A DNA stretch of 10,540 bases. Origin: JADFOB01 sp046753625 (GTDB lineage: Bacteria > Planctomycetota > Phycisphaerae > UBA1845). Shown here piece after piece: positions 1-6,378 of the stretch. How positions within the stretch are numbered: position 1 is the first letter of the stretch; each line of letters starts with the position of its first letter. The position numbers and the translations under genes were made by a program. The DNA lies in assembly GCA_046753625.1 (NCBI GenBank), contig JBHHUB010000142.1, positions 1 to 10,540 on the forward strand, read 5' to 3'. Below the pieces are notes generated by a model, which worked only from the letters and a program-made list of their open reading frames with translations, was not told the DNA's origin and made no database searches.

Positions 1-159
1 TTCTCTAGGTTTATCCCAAACGGAGCCATTGTCCATTTCCGACTGAAGCAACACAGGCTCCAGCTCGGGGCTGCGGCCGAGTCGAAGCGCGTTCGATGGC
101 CCGGTACCCAACGTGGGGCGGCACGGACAGCCGCAGGCGTCGTTCGAAAGGAGAAACGT

Positions 160-342
160 ATGAAGCCATCTCGCTATGCCAAGTGGATGGGGCTTATGGT
201 TGGCGGCGCGGCGTTGTTTCAGTTCGCCGGATGCCTCGGGCCGAACCCAGGCTTTTTCATCAGCAGCGCCGCGGCCAACGCGACGATTTCCACGCTGGTC
301 GGCTCGCTGATTAACGGCGTGCTCTCGGCGAACCGAGAATAA
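160..342 (+). CDS. Tiny lipoprotein with GCLGPNPGFF motif (60 aa)
   Basis: Product of 60 residues. Residues 1-24 form a lipoprotein signal peptide: basic n-region (KPSRYAK), hydrophobic core (MGLMVGGAALFQ) and a lipobox FAGC with the lipidated Cys at residue 25. The mature part would be only about 36 residues and begins CLGPNPGFF, followed by an Ala/Ser/Thr-rich, mildly hydrophobic stretch. The start is fixed by a strong ribosome binding site, AAAGGAG at 147-153, 6 nt before the ATG. The next gene starts 3 nt after the stop, so the two are probably co-transcribed and translationally coupled. I have the impression that similar GPNPGFF mini-proteins recur in planctomycete genomes, but this was not searched. 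Function unknown; a small envelope lipoprotein working with the barrel encoded next is an inference. Confidence 0.7.
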   Translation: MKPSRYAKWMGLMVGGAALFQFAGCLGPNPGFFISSAAANATISTLVGSLINGVLSANRE

Positions 343-345
343 GCG

Positions 346-1189
346 ATGCGTTTGCCGTTCACGTCGTCAAGCCGCAGGGCCGGCCTCCTGTGGCTCGCGA
401 TCGCCCTGATCGTCGGGCAAAGCAGCGCGTTGGGCGGGCCGATCAATACCGACACCGCGCTCACCCCGCGCAAGGGCGGCACGATTCTTCGCCTGCAATA
501 CCGTTACAGCGAGGCTGAAGGCCTTGGGCCGGTCCGGCACGCGAGCACGTCCACGGCCGGTGCCACCTTGGTCCATGGGCTGACGGCAAAGCTCGCCCTG
601 TTTCTCAGTGTTCCCTATGTGCACAGCCGGGCCGATCGGTTTGCGCCGCAGTTGGGGCGATTCGAGCGCACGCGCGATGGAATAGCTGATCTGAGGGTTA
701 TGGCGAAGTATCGCTTCTGGCAGGACGACCGGCGCGCCGGGGACACGGCTCGCTGGGCCGCATTGCTCGGTATGAATATCAGGAGCGGCGACTCGGACTT
801 TACCAGCGACAGCTACGATCCCATTGTCGGTACCGTGTTTTCCTGGCGACGGGATCGAGACCGCTTGGACGCTGATCTTGTGTACCAGTTCAACACCGGT
901 CGCAACGACCACCGGCATGACACGCTTCGATATGACGTGGCCTATTCGTACCGGATTTTTCCCCAGGTGTTGGGGGGGGAGCGACTACGAACTGGATGTC
1001 GTGGCCGAGCTAAACGGGCGCTACACCACCGATGGGTCGCAGGAGGTATTTCTGTCGCCGGGATTGCAGTTGATCGCCATGCGATGGGCGGTCGAGACGT
1101 CGATTCAGTTGCCCGCCTTGCAGGAGCTCGCAGGGGATGGGCCTGAAGCGGACTATCGCCTTGTCGTCAGCATTCGCTACCAGTGGTAG
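346..1189 (+). CDS. Outer-membrane beta-barrel protein, transporter-like, with frameshift at a G8 run
   Basis: The frame starting at 346 encodes a signal peptide (RRAGLLWLAIALIVG core, cleavage near SSALG) and then alternating amphipathic strands rich in Tyr/Arg/Asp, typical of the MetA/phenol-degradation-type transporter barrels (Pfam PF13557-like). After the run of eight G at 972-979 this frame turns into Arg-rich nonsense and ends at 1146. The frame one base further on continues barrel-like sequence from SDYELDVVAELNGRY to a C-terminal IRYQW at 1189; a terminal aromatic residue is the usual signal for insertion by the BAM machinery. Reading seven G instead of eight gives one protein of about 280 residues. 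The cause is either a sequencing or assembly indel, a real inactivating mutation, or slippage. The gene follows the small lipoprotein by 3 nt. Substrate unknown. Confidence 0.7.
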
Positions 1190-1757
1190 GCCTGTAGATA
1201 TTCCGGCGATTGTTGGACCGCAACATTTTGCGTTGCCCCCGCACCGCGTCGCCGCGATGACGGGCGTCCGTCAGGGGTCGGCTTGTTCGTGGAGTGCGTG
1301 CGGGGCATGGTCGACCCTTTCGGAGGCGTTCATGGATGGGTGCCGGTCGCGGTGGCAGGGGCTTATGACCTCGAGGCACGACTGGAAACATGGAACTTCC
1401 CACAGTTATGATCGCGGTATCGCCCAGTTCGCGTACTTGTGGCCGGTTGCATCGCAAGGATTCACGCCCAACTTGCCGCCATCGTGACTCCGTTCTTGGC
1501 GCGCTGCGCCCGACTGTGTGCGGTCGATTTCAGTGCAGGACTCGGAGTCGGAGGCTGACTATCGACGTTAAACCGCGGTTCTTCACCTCGGGCCTCGGAT
1601 TTGGCGTGGGTATCGTGCTACTGCCGTTTGTCTGAATCCAGGGGTTTGGTCTGGATGCCACGATGGGGACGTATGCTGGCACGTATCTTGCAATGCGTTG
1701 TTTGTTCGAGAAGGGTTGTCGCCGTCGAACGGCGTGCGTTGGCCGCCGTCGGTACGG
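1190..1757. other. Stretch without a convincing gene
   Basis: Open frames exist on both strands here, but their translations are low-complexity Arg/Pro/Ser-rich sequence without recognisable domains, and none has a convincing ribosome binding site. The only mildly protein-like piece is the end of a + frame finishing at 1635 (FFTSGLGFGVGIVLLPFV), a hydrophobic tail with no credible start. A small perfect hairpin, GCCGT-CGA-ACGGC, lies at 1721-1733. No tRNA or rRNA signature was seen. This may be gene remains or a long intergenic spacer. Confidence 0.5.
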
Positions 1758-1985
1758 CTATGCGCTGAGGGAGGCTTGCGGCACATCGATGTCCGAGATG
1801 TGGGACGCGGTCTGATCCGGCCGAGGGGCAGCGCATCGCCGGAGGGGTCGGCGCACCGCCGCCGAAACCCCGAATGCCGGCGGGTGGTGGCAGTATTGAC
1901 AGACGCCCCGGTTGCCCATGGCGTGGTGTTTCGGTGGGGCGGCGCCAAGGCGCAGCGGGGCCGCCGGCGAGTTGGCAATCTCCAT
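1758..1985 (-). CDS. Possible small mono-haem c-type cytochrome or magnetochrome-like fragment
   Basis: A minus-strand frame of 75 residues contains GNRGVCQYCHHPP, with a CXXCH haem c attachment site (CQYCH). It is preceded by APLRLGAAPPKHH. The order Pro-rich segment, His-containing PPKHH, RGxC then CH resembles the short magnetochrome-type haem modules as I remember them, in which a PPH-like element lies just ahead of the CXXCH. Third codon positions around the haem motif are strongly G/C, as expected for coding sequence on this strand. Against it: no signal peptide, no clear ribosome binding site at the ATG, and the C-terminal 40 residues are unremarkable. The frame stays open upstream to a stop at 2091-2093. 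It lies divergently just ahead of the multihaem cytochrome operon. It may be a gene remnant or chance. Confidence 0.3.
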   Translation of the reverse strand: MEIANSPAAPLRLGAAPPKHHAMGNRGVCQYCHHPPAFGVSAAVRRPLRRCAAPRPDQTASHISDIDVPQASLSA

Positions 1986-2064
1986 GTGTATATGGATAGA
2001 ACGTGAGAGGCCGCCGCGGCCAGGTAAGTCGGGGGAGGACGCGGATTTCTTTTGGATGTGCGCC

Positions 2065-2092
2065 TTGATGACGATCCGCCGGCGCCTATACT
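2065..2092 (+). promoter_or_regulatory. Sigma70-type promoter for the cytochrome operon
   Basis: TTGATG (2065-2070) and TATACT (2087-2092) are separated by 16 nt, giving 4/6 and 5/6 matches to the -35 and -10 consensus. Transcription would begin near 2099, about 65 nt before the ATG at 2164. This argues against the in-frame starts further upstream (such as 1912), which lie ahead of the promoter. Confidence 0.55.
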
Positions 2093-2163
2093 ACAAGGCA
2101 CCTGTCCGGCGGGCGGCCGGATGGTGCCGTAGGAATGGCACCCTTGGGACGGGTTCTTGGCTC

Positions 2164-3645
2164 ATGACGGAAGTAAAGCAACATCAGCGAGGCGGGCGAC
2201 GGCCCCGTAGAGCGTGGCCGGATGGATCGCGGCGGCGCTTGAGGCGAGGCGGAACGGCCGTTGTTCTGGCAGCGATCATCTCAAGTATCGGCACGGCGCC
2301 GGCCTCGCTCGCCGCCGACGACGCGTTGAGCTGCGCCGACTGCCATGCCCGGCAGAAGGTTGAATTCGCCGCATCCGTACATGGTTCACTCGCTTGCACC
2401 GATTGCCACGGCGGCGCGGCTGCGTACCCGCTGTCGGCAACGCAGGCCAAGCCGTTTCTTTCCGGCGCGGTGGGCCGGCGCGGCGAGTTCGACCACGGAG
2501 CGGCCTTCCGCGGCAAGCCGGAGCGGAAGACGATACCCGACGTCTGCGGATCATGTCATGCCGATGTGGCGCGCATGAATCCTTACGACTTGCGTACCGA
2601 TCAACTGAGCCGCTACTGGACGAGCGGGCACGGTCGAACGCTGAGGGACAAGGGCGATGATCGCGTGGCCGTTTGTGTGGATTGCCACGGCAGACATGAG
2701 ATTCTCCGCAGCAGCGATCCCAAGAGCAAGACCTACCCACTCAACGTACCCGACACATGCAGTGCGTGTCACGGCAATGCAGGACTGATGAAGGCGTTCG
2801 GCGTGTCGGTGGGCATCGTTGACGAATACCGTCAGAGCGTTCATGGACGCCTGCTCTTGAATCAGCACGATACGGGCGCTCCGACTTGTGCGACCTGCCA
2901 CGGCAATCATTCCGCCGCGCCGCCGGGGTTTGCGTCGGTCCGCACGGTTTGTGGCAAATGCCACGTTCAGCCGGCGGAGGCGTTCGCGTCGACGGTGCAT
3001 GCCGATCTGGAGGATTTTCTGGGATGCGTGCAATGTCACGGGGGTGGAGAGGGAAGCACGCATCATAGGATCGAGCGCGTGACGCAGCCCATGGCGAAAA
3101 TGAGCATGCTGTACGGCCGTGTGCAGGCGGTCTACCGAGACCCCACGCCGGAGCGGATCACCGAGATGATTCATCCCGCGCCGAGGCGGCTGATGGACGA
3201 GGTGTTGGAAGGTTGTCTGGCGTGCCACGAAGAGGTGGAGGACGACGAAAGCCTGCAGAAGCAGTTCACCTTGCTCGACACGATCGCCGACGCGGAGCGA
3301 GCCTATGTGAGAACCGCGAGCCGCTTGGCCAAGATGCGCCACGGCGTGCTGCTTACGGATGCCCAGGAGTTCACGTTTCAGGACGCTCGGACGTATCTCG
3401 TGGGGCTGGCGCCGTTGCAGCACACGCTGGATGTGGACCAGGTCGTGGCCAAGGCAAAAGAGGTGCACGCCGTTTGCGATCAAGTGGAAGCGGAACTGGA
3501 TACGCTCGATGCCGGGTTGCAATGGCGGCACAAGCTGTTGATACCGATTTGGGTGTTTGCGGGCCTGTTTGCGGCGGCGCTCTACGCGAAATTCAAGCAA
3601 CTCAAGGCAATCTATGTGGTTCCGATGCCCAAGAACGACGCTTGA
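2164..3645 (+). CDS. Membrane-anchored nonahaem cytochrome c of a bc-type quinol oxidoreductase
   Basis: Product of 493 residues. A basic N-terminus and a hydrophobic segment (residues 31-43) ending near SLAADD act as a signal sequence. Nine CXXCH haem c sites follow: CADCH (57-61), CTDCH, CGSCH, CVDCH, CSACH, CATCH, CGKCH, CVQCH and CLACH. Repeated SVHG/SGHG/TVHA elements ahead of several sites can provide distal His ligands. A roughly 200-residue C-terminal, mostly helical domain after the last haem ends in one transmembrane helix (LLIPIWVFAGLFAAALY, about 458-475) and a short tail. The start at 2164 fits the promoter just upstream; the open frame reaches 1912, but that extension is Arg-rich and unlike protein. 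The Rieske gene follows after 12 nt. The protein sits where cytochrome c1 or f is normally encoded, so it probably takes electrons from the Rieske centre on the outer face of the membrane. Its electron acceptor is unknown. Confidence 0.88.
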   Translation: MTEVKQHQRGGRRPRRAWPDGSRRRLRRGGTAVVLAAIISSIGTAPASLAADDALSCADCHARQKVEFAASVHGSLACTDCHGGAAAYPLSATQAKPFLSGAVGRRGEFDHGAAFRGKPERKTIPDVCGSCHADVARMNPYDLRTDQLSRYWTSGHGRTLRDKGDDRVAVCVDCHGRHEILRSSDPKSKTYPLNVPDTCSACHGNAGLMKAFGVSVGIVDEYRQSVHGRLLLNQHDTGAPTCATCHGNHSAAPPGFASVRTVCGKCHVQPAEAFASTVHADLEDFLGCVQCHGGGEGSTHHRIERVTQPMAKMSMLYGRVQAVYRDPTPERITEMIHPAPRRLMDEVLEGCLACHEEVEDDESLQKQFTLLDTIADAERAYVRTASRLAKMRHGVLLTDAQEFTFQDARTYLVGLAPLQHTLDVDQVVAKAKEVHAVCDQVEAELDTLDAGLQWRHKLLIPIWVFAGLFAAALYAKFKQLKAIYVVPMPKNDA

Positions 3646-3657
3646 GAAAGAGAAAAG

Positions 3658-4095
3658 ATGGACAAGCCTCAAGAAATGAATCGCCGCGGATTCCTGGATT
3701 GGGTGGTGGGCTTCTTTTCGTGTGTGTCGGGCGCCGCGCTGACGGTTCCCGCACTGATGTACCTCTGGCCTGCCGCCAAGGGCAACGGGGCCGATCGGGT
3801 CGAGGTGGAAGGGGCTGAATCGCTGCAGGTGGGGCAGGCGAAAACCGTTCAAGTGGGGGGCAAGGCGGTGATCGTGGTTCGTCAACGATCGGCGTTTAAG
3901 GCATTTTCGGCATCGTGTACGCATCTGGGTTGCCTGGTCCGATGGGAAAGCGCCGCGGGCAGGTTCAAATGCCCCTGTCACGCGGCCGTTTTTGACAAGG
4001 ATGGGAACGTCGTGTCCGGTCCGCCGCCGGGCCCGCTTCCGGAGTATCAGATCAAGGAAGTCGGCGGGAAGGTCTTTGTGTCCGCCAAGGCGTAG
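3658..4095 (+). CDS. Rieske [2Fe-2S] protein, Tat-exported, low-potential type
   Basis: Product of 145 residues. The N-terminus has a twin-arginine motif (NRRGFLD, residues 8-14) followed by one hydrophobic helix that probably stays as the membrane anchor, as usual for Rieske subunits of bc complexes. The cluster-binding boxes are CTHLGC (87-92) and CPCHAAVF (105-112), giving two Cys and two His ligands plus the disulfide-forming Cys pair. The Pro loop GPPPGPLP follows. Box 2 normally reads CPCHGS-x-Y/F: here Ser is Ala110 and the Tyr position is Phe112, so both hydrogen-bond donors that raise the cluster potential are missing. A ribosome binding site, AGAAAGAGAAAAG, lies just ahead of the ATG; an internal Met7 is a possible alternative start. 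It lies between the nonahaem cytochrome and cytochrome b genes, and passes electrons from quinol at the Qo site to the cytochrome. Confidence 0.95.
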   Translation: MDKPQEMNRRGFLDWVVGFFSCVSGAALTVPALMYLWPAAKGNGADRVEVEGAESLQVGQAKTVQVGGKAVIVVRQRSAFKAFSASCTHLGCLVRWESAAGRFKCPCHAAVFDKDGNVVSGPPPGPLPEYQIKEVGGKVFVSAKA

Positions 4096-4178
4096 ACGCC
4101 CGCGCGACCGGTGCGGTTGCGACCCGGAGCGTGCGATGGGGTTGCGGCCATCGATCTCGGTGAGAGGTTAGCGACAGC

Positions 4179-5633
4179 ATGAGTTTGGGTGACAGTTTCA
4201 AGCAGTTCTTTGAAACGCGGTACGACATGGACTTCGCGCGCGCCTTCGTCGACAAGCAAGCGCACAAACGGCTTCCTCCGCGTACGGGCTGGTTGCACAT
4301 CTACGGAAGCCTTTCCTTGTTGCTGTTCATCAGTCAGACGGTAACCGGCGTGCTGCTGCTGATCTACTACCGCCCCACCCCGGAGGCGGCGCACGAGTCG
4401 ATCAAGTACATCACCGCCGACGTTCACTTTGGCTGGCTGTTCCGGCAGGTGCACGCGTGGGGCGCGTCGCTGATGATCCTGGCGCTCGTGCTGCACATGA
4501 CGCGGACGTTCTTCATGGGCTCGTACAAGAAGCCGCGCGAGCTTACATGGGTTTCCGGCGTCTTCATATTCATCGTGACGATTACCTTCGGGTTCACGGG
4601 ATACCTTCTGCCGTGGAATCAGATCGCCTTCTGGGCGACCACCGTGGGTACCGAATCGGCGAACAAGGTCCCGCTGATCGGAGGCTGGCTTCAATACTTC
4701 CTTCGAGGCGGCGATGCGGTGACCGGGGAAACGCTTTCGCGCTTCTTTGTCGTTCACGTGATCATTCTGCCTTGGGTGCTGACGGGTCTGGTGGCAGTCC
4801 ACTTGTTCCTGATGCGGCTGAACAACCTGGCCACGCTTGAGCGCGTTGGGGAGGAAAAACCGCTCGATCCGGCGTATGGCATTCCGTTCTTCCCGGTGCA
4901 TGTGGCCAAGGAAGGCGTTGTGGCGGTGCTGCTGTTTGCCGTGTTGGTGACGCTTTCCGTGCTCAGCCCGTGGGAGATCGGCGCGCCGGCCAATGCCCTG
5001 ATGACGCCCGAGCACATCAAGCCGGAGTGGTATTTCCTGCCCAGCTACCAGTTGCTGAAGTACTTTGAAGGGCCTTACGGAGCGATCGTGGGCATCTTCG
5101 CGTGTTCGGTTCCGTTCGTGCTGCTCCTGCTTTGGCCGTTTCTGGATCGAGGCAAAGAGCGCCATCCCCGAAAGCGCCCGTTGGCGGTTGGCGTCGGGCT
5201 CGTCGGTTTGCTCAGCGCGCTGTTTTTCGGCTACCTGGGCCACATTTCGGAGACCGACGTCAGTTTCTTCGGAACGAAGTACCACATCGATCTGCTGGGA
5301 TGGCCCCACAAGATCGAGGCGGATGATGATGCCGGCCTGGAATCATCCGACCCCAATCAAGCCAACGGGGACGCAGCGCACGGTAAGGCGAATAGGGCCG
5401 GCGGCTCGCGTCGCTACGGACGTTGCTTGGGGGGACCGCGTCGCGTGTCGGTGGTCTTGGGCGCGTCGCCGAGAAGCACTTTCGTGTCGGGATGCTGCTT
5501 GAGCCACTCGCCCAGCGGAAGGACGGGCGGCTTGGTAATGAACGGGATTTTGGCGCCGAGCTGTTTGCCACCCACGCCGTCGAAGGCGCCGTCGTTCAGC
5601 GGATACCACACCGTCCCCGTCAGACGATCGTAG
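4179..5633 (+). CDS. Cytochrome b, fused b6/subunit IV type, of a bc complex
   Basis: The open frame encodes 484 residues, but clear homology ends near residue 390. Haem ligands are His92/His106 (13 residues between) in helix B and His193/His208 (14 between) in helix D; the 14-residue gap is the b6f/menaquinol-type spacing. KKPRELTW, GYLLPWNQ and the Qo-site PEWY (282-285) are present. The sequence continues from the b6 part into the subunit IV part without a break. The Cys that holds haem ci in b6f and Bacillus-type proteins is not seen in the first helix (HIYGSLSLLL there). GAGAGG at 4162-4167 is a usable ribosome binding site. Odd point: after about 5386 the frame turns into shadow sequence of the convergent DUF3179 gene and stops only at 5633. 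The true end may be earlier, for example after a base lost from the frame that reaches TAA at 5384-5386. It is the quinol-oxidising core with the Rieske and nonahaem proteins. Confidence 0.9.
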   Translation: MSLGDSFKQFFETRYDMDFARAFVDKQAHKRLPPRTGWLHIYGSLSLLLFISQTVTGVLLLIYYRPTPEAAHESIKYITADVHFGWLFRQVHAWGASLMILALVLHMTRTFFMGSYKKPRELTWVSGVFIFIVTITFGFTGYLLPWNQIAFWATTVGTESANKVPLIGGWLQYFLRGGDAVTGETLSRFFVVHVIILPWVLTGLVAVHLFLMRLNNLATLERVGEEKPLDPAYGIPFFPVHVAKEGVVAVLLFAVLVTLSVLSPWEIGAPANALMTPEHIKPEWYFLPSYQLLKYFEGPYGAIVGIFACSVPFVLLLLWPFLDRGKERHPRKRPLAVGVGLVGLLSALFFGYLGHISETDVSFFGTKYHIDLLGWPHKIEADDDAGLESSDPNQANGDAAHGKANRAGGSRRYGRCLGGPRRVSVVLGASPRSTFVSGCCLSHSPSGRTGGLVMNGILAPSCLPPTPSKAPSFSGYHTVPVRRS

Positions 5634-6289
5634 AGCAAGAACACGTTGTTGAGCGTGTAGCCCGTCGTGCCGAAGGTGGTCACCTGATCGCCGACTTCTC
5701 GTCCGTACACGACGGACAACTGATCCAGCGGTCACCATCCGACCGTGACGGGTTTGCCGCCGACCGTGTCGTTGACCAATTCGTGGTGATTCAGCAGCTT
5801 GATCGGGTACGCGCGGACATCGCCGTTGTGGGCGTATCCAATCACGCGCAGCTTGTTCAGGTCGGAGGCGTCTTGCACATGCCAACGCTTCAGCAGCGCC
5901 GGATCGTCCGGAGCGACAAAAACCGGCTTGTCAATGGATGGGATCGTATCTTTCCCGATCCCGTACTGAACTTCCTCCAGCTTCACCGGTGAGCTGGTCA
6001 TGTCGAACCACTCGGACGATTTATCCTTGGGATTCTTCGACCCTTTGGCCCAGAGATACTGCTCGGCCCCCTCGTGGCGAATCTTGCTGAGTCTGGGTTT
6101 CACGGACGCCGGTGCGCCGGCTTTGACTTCTGCCTTGGGTTGGTAGTGCCGGAGAAGACCGGTCACGAGCTGTTGCCCGCCGAATGCCAGTAGTCCGGTG
6201 GCTAACACCCATTGGATCCAAGGGGTCTGGTGTTTGGGCGATTGTGCTTCTTCCGTCATGGCATAGGGTCCGCGGTTTCCGAGAGACAT
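5414..6289 (-). CDS. DUF3179-family membrane-anchored protein with in-frame TGA, probable selenoprotein
   Basis: One minus-strand frame of 291 codons. The N-terminus has a single transmembrane helix (about residues 24-46), then a linker, then a full DUF3179 domain: IPSIDKPVFV, the RAYPIKLLNHHELVND element, GGKPVTVGW, an in-frame TGA at codon 186 (5734-5732), PLDQLSVVYGR, TTFGTTGYTLNN, LLYDRLTGTVW and EWLKQHPDTKVLL. Aligned without gaps to the family pattern GGxPVxVTYCPLCG, the TGA falls on the first Cys of CPLC, and the second Cys is Asp. A hairpin fitting a bacterial SECIS follows (5701-5717). I therefore read TGA as selenocysteine; a nonsense mutation is the alternative. The ATG at 6289 is chosen because AAAGGTG lies upstream; 6259 is the other candidate. 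The domain would lie outside the cytoplasmic membrane. The biochemical role of DUF3179 is unknown to me; a CXXC-like motif suggests redox or metal chemistry. The 3' end overlaps the cytochrome b frame. Confidence 0.75.
5684..5728 (-). promoter_or_regulatory. Candidate bacterial SECIS element
   Basis: On the mRNA (minus strand), 14 nt after the UGA, GUCCGU (5717-5712) and ACGGAC (5706-5701) form a perfect 6-bp stem closing a 5-nt loop CGUGU with G as its second base. The loop starts 20 nt after the UGA. U13 and U14, just below the stem, lie where the bulged U of the E. coli fdhF element lies. A lower stem is possible: CUGGAUC (5728-5722) with GAUCAG (5689-5684), six pairs and one bulged G. A loop G in the first two positions, a stem of at least 4 bp and a 16-37 nt distance match the published general bacterial SECIS model as I recall it. 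No folding energy was computed. Confidence 0.6.
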
Positions 6290-6357
6290 CGCGCGCGGGC
6301 ACCTTTCGAGGTGCCGCTTTCGCAAGCGCGCATCCGGCCTTTAAAGTGGAGCTTTCG

Positions 6358-6378
6358 CCGGGATTATTCCCGGTTTTT
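6358..6378 (+). terminator. Terminator-like hairpin with T tract on the + strand
   Basis: CCGGGA (6358-6363) and TCCCGG (6368-6373) form a perfect 6-bp stem with loop TTAT, directly followed by TTTTT (6374-6378). This is a textbook intrinsic terminator shape for + strand transcripts. The only + strand gene upstream is cytochrome b, which ends at least 725 nt earlier with an antisense gene between. It may stop read-through from that operon, or it may be an inverted repeat in the promoter of the minus-strand gene, whose -10 it covers. Confidence 0.5.

Noticed and set aside
1896..1901. Perfect TTGACA box on the + strand
   Set aside because: No acceptable -10 lies 16-18 nt downstream, and it sits inside the possible haem ORF on the other strand.
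1912..2163. Longer N-terminus for the multihaem cytochrome, using in-frame starts up to 1912
   Set aside because: The extension is Arg-rich and unlike protein, lies upstream of the good promoter at 2065-2092, and would put the signal sequence more than 110 residues into the protein.
1190..2163. CRISPR, tRNA or insertion sequence in the gene-poor stretch
   Set aside because: No regularly spaced repeats, no tRNA T-loop pattern, no transposase-like translation and no paired terminal inverted repeats were seen.
2551..3981. Long minus-strand open frame across the cytochrome and Rieske genes
   Set aside because: It is the antisense shadow of two well-supported genes; the translation is His/Arg-rich without domains.
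4047..5309. Long minus-strand open frame opposite cytochrome b
   Set aside because: Charged, repetitive Arg/His/Gln-rich translation, typical of an antisense shadow in GC-rich DNA.
5414..5719. Separate gene for the C-terminal half of DUF3179, starting at TTG 5719
   Set aside because: It has no ribosome binding site of its own and is in the same frame as the upstream half; the two halves join into one domain across the TGA.
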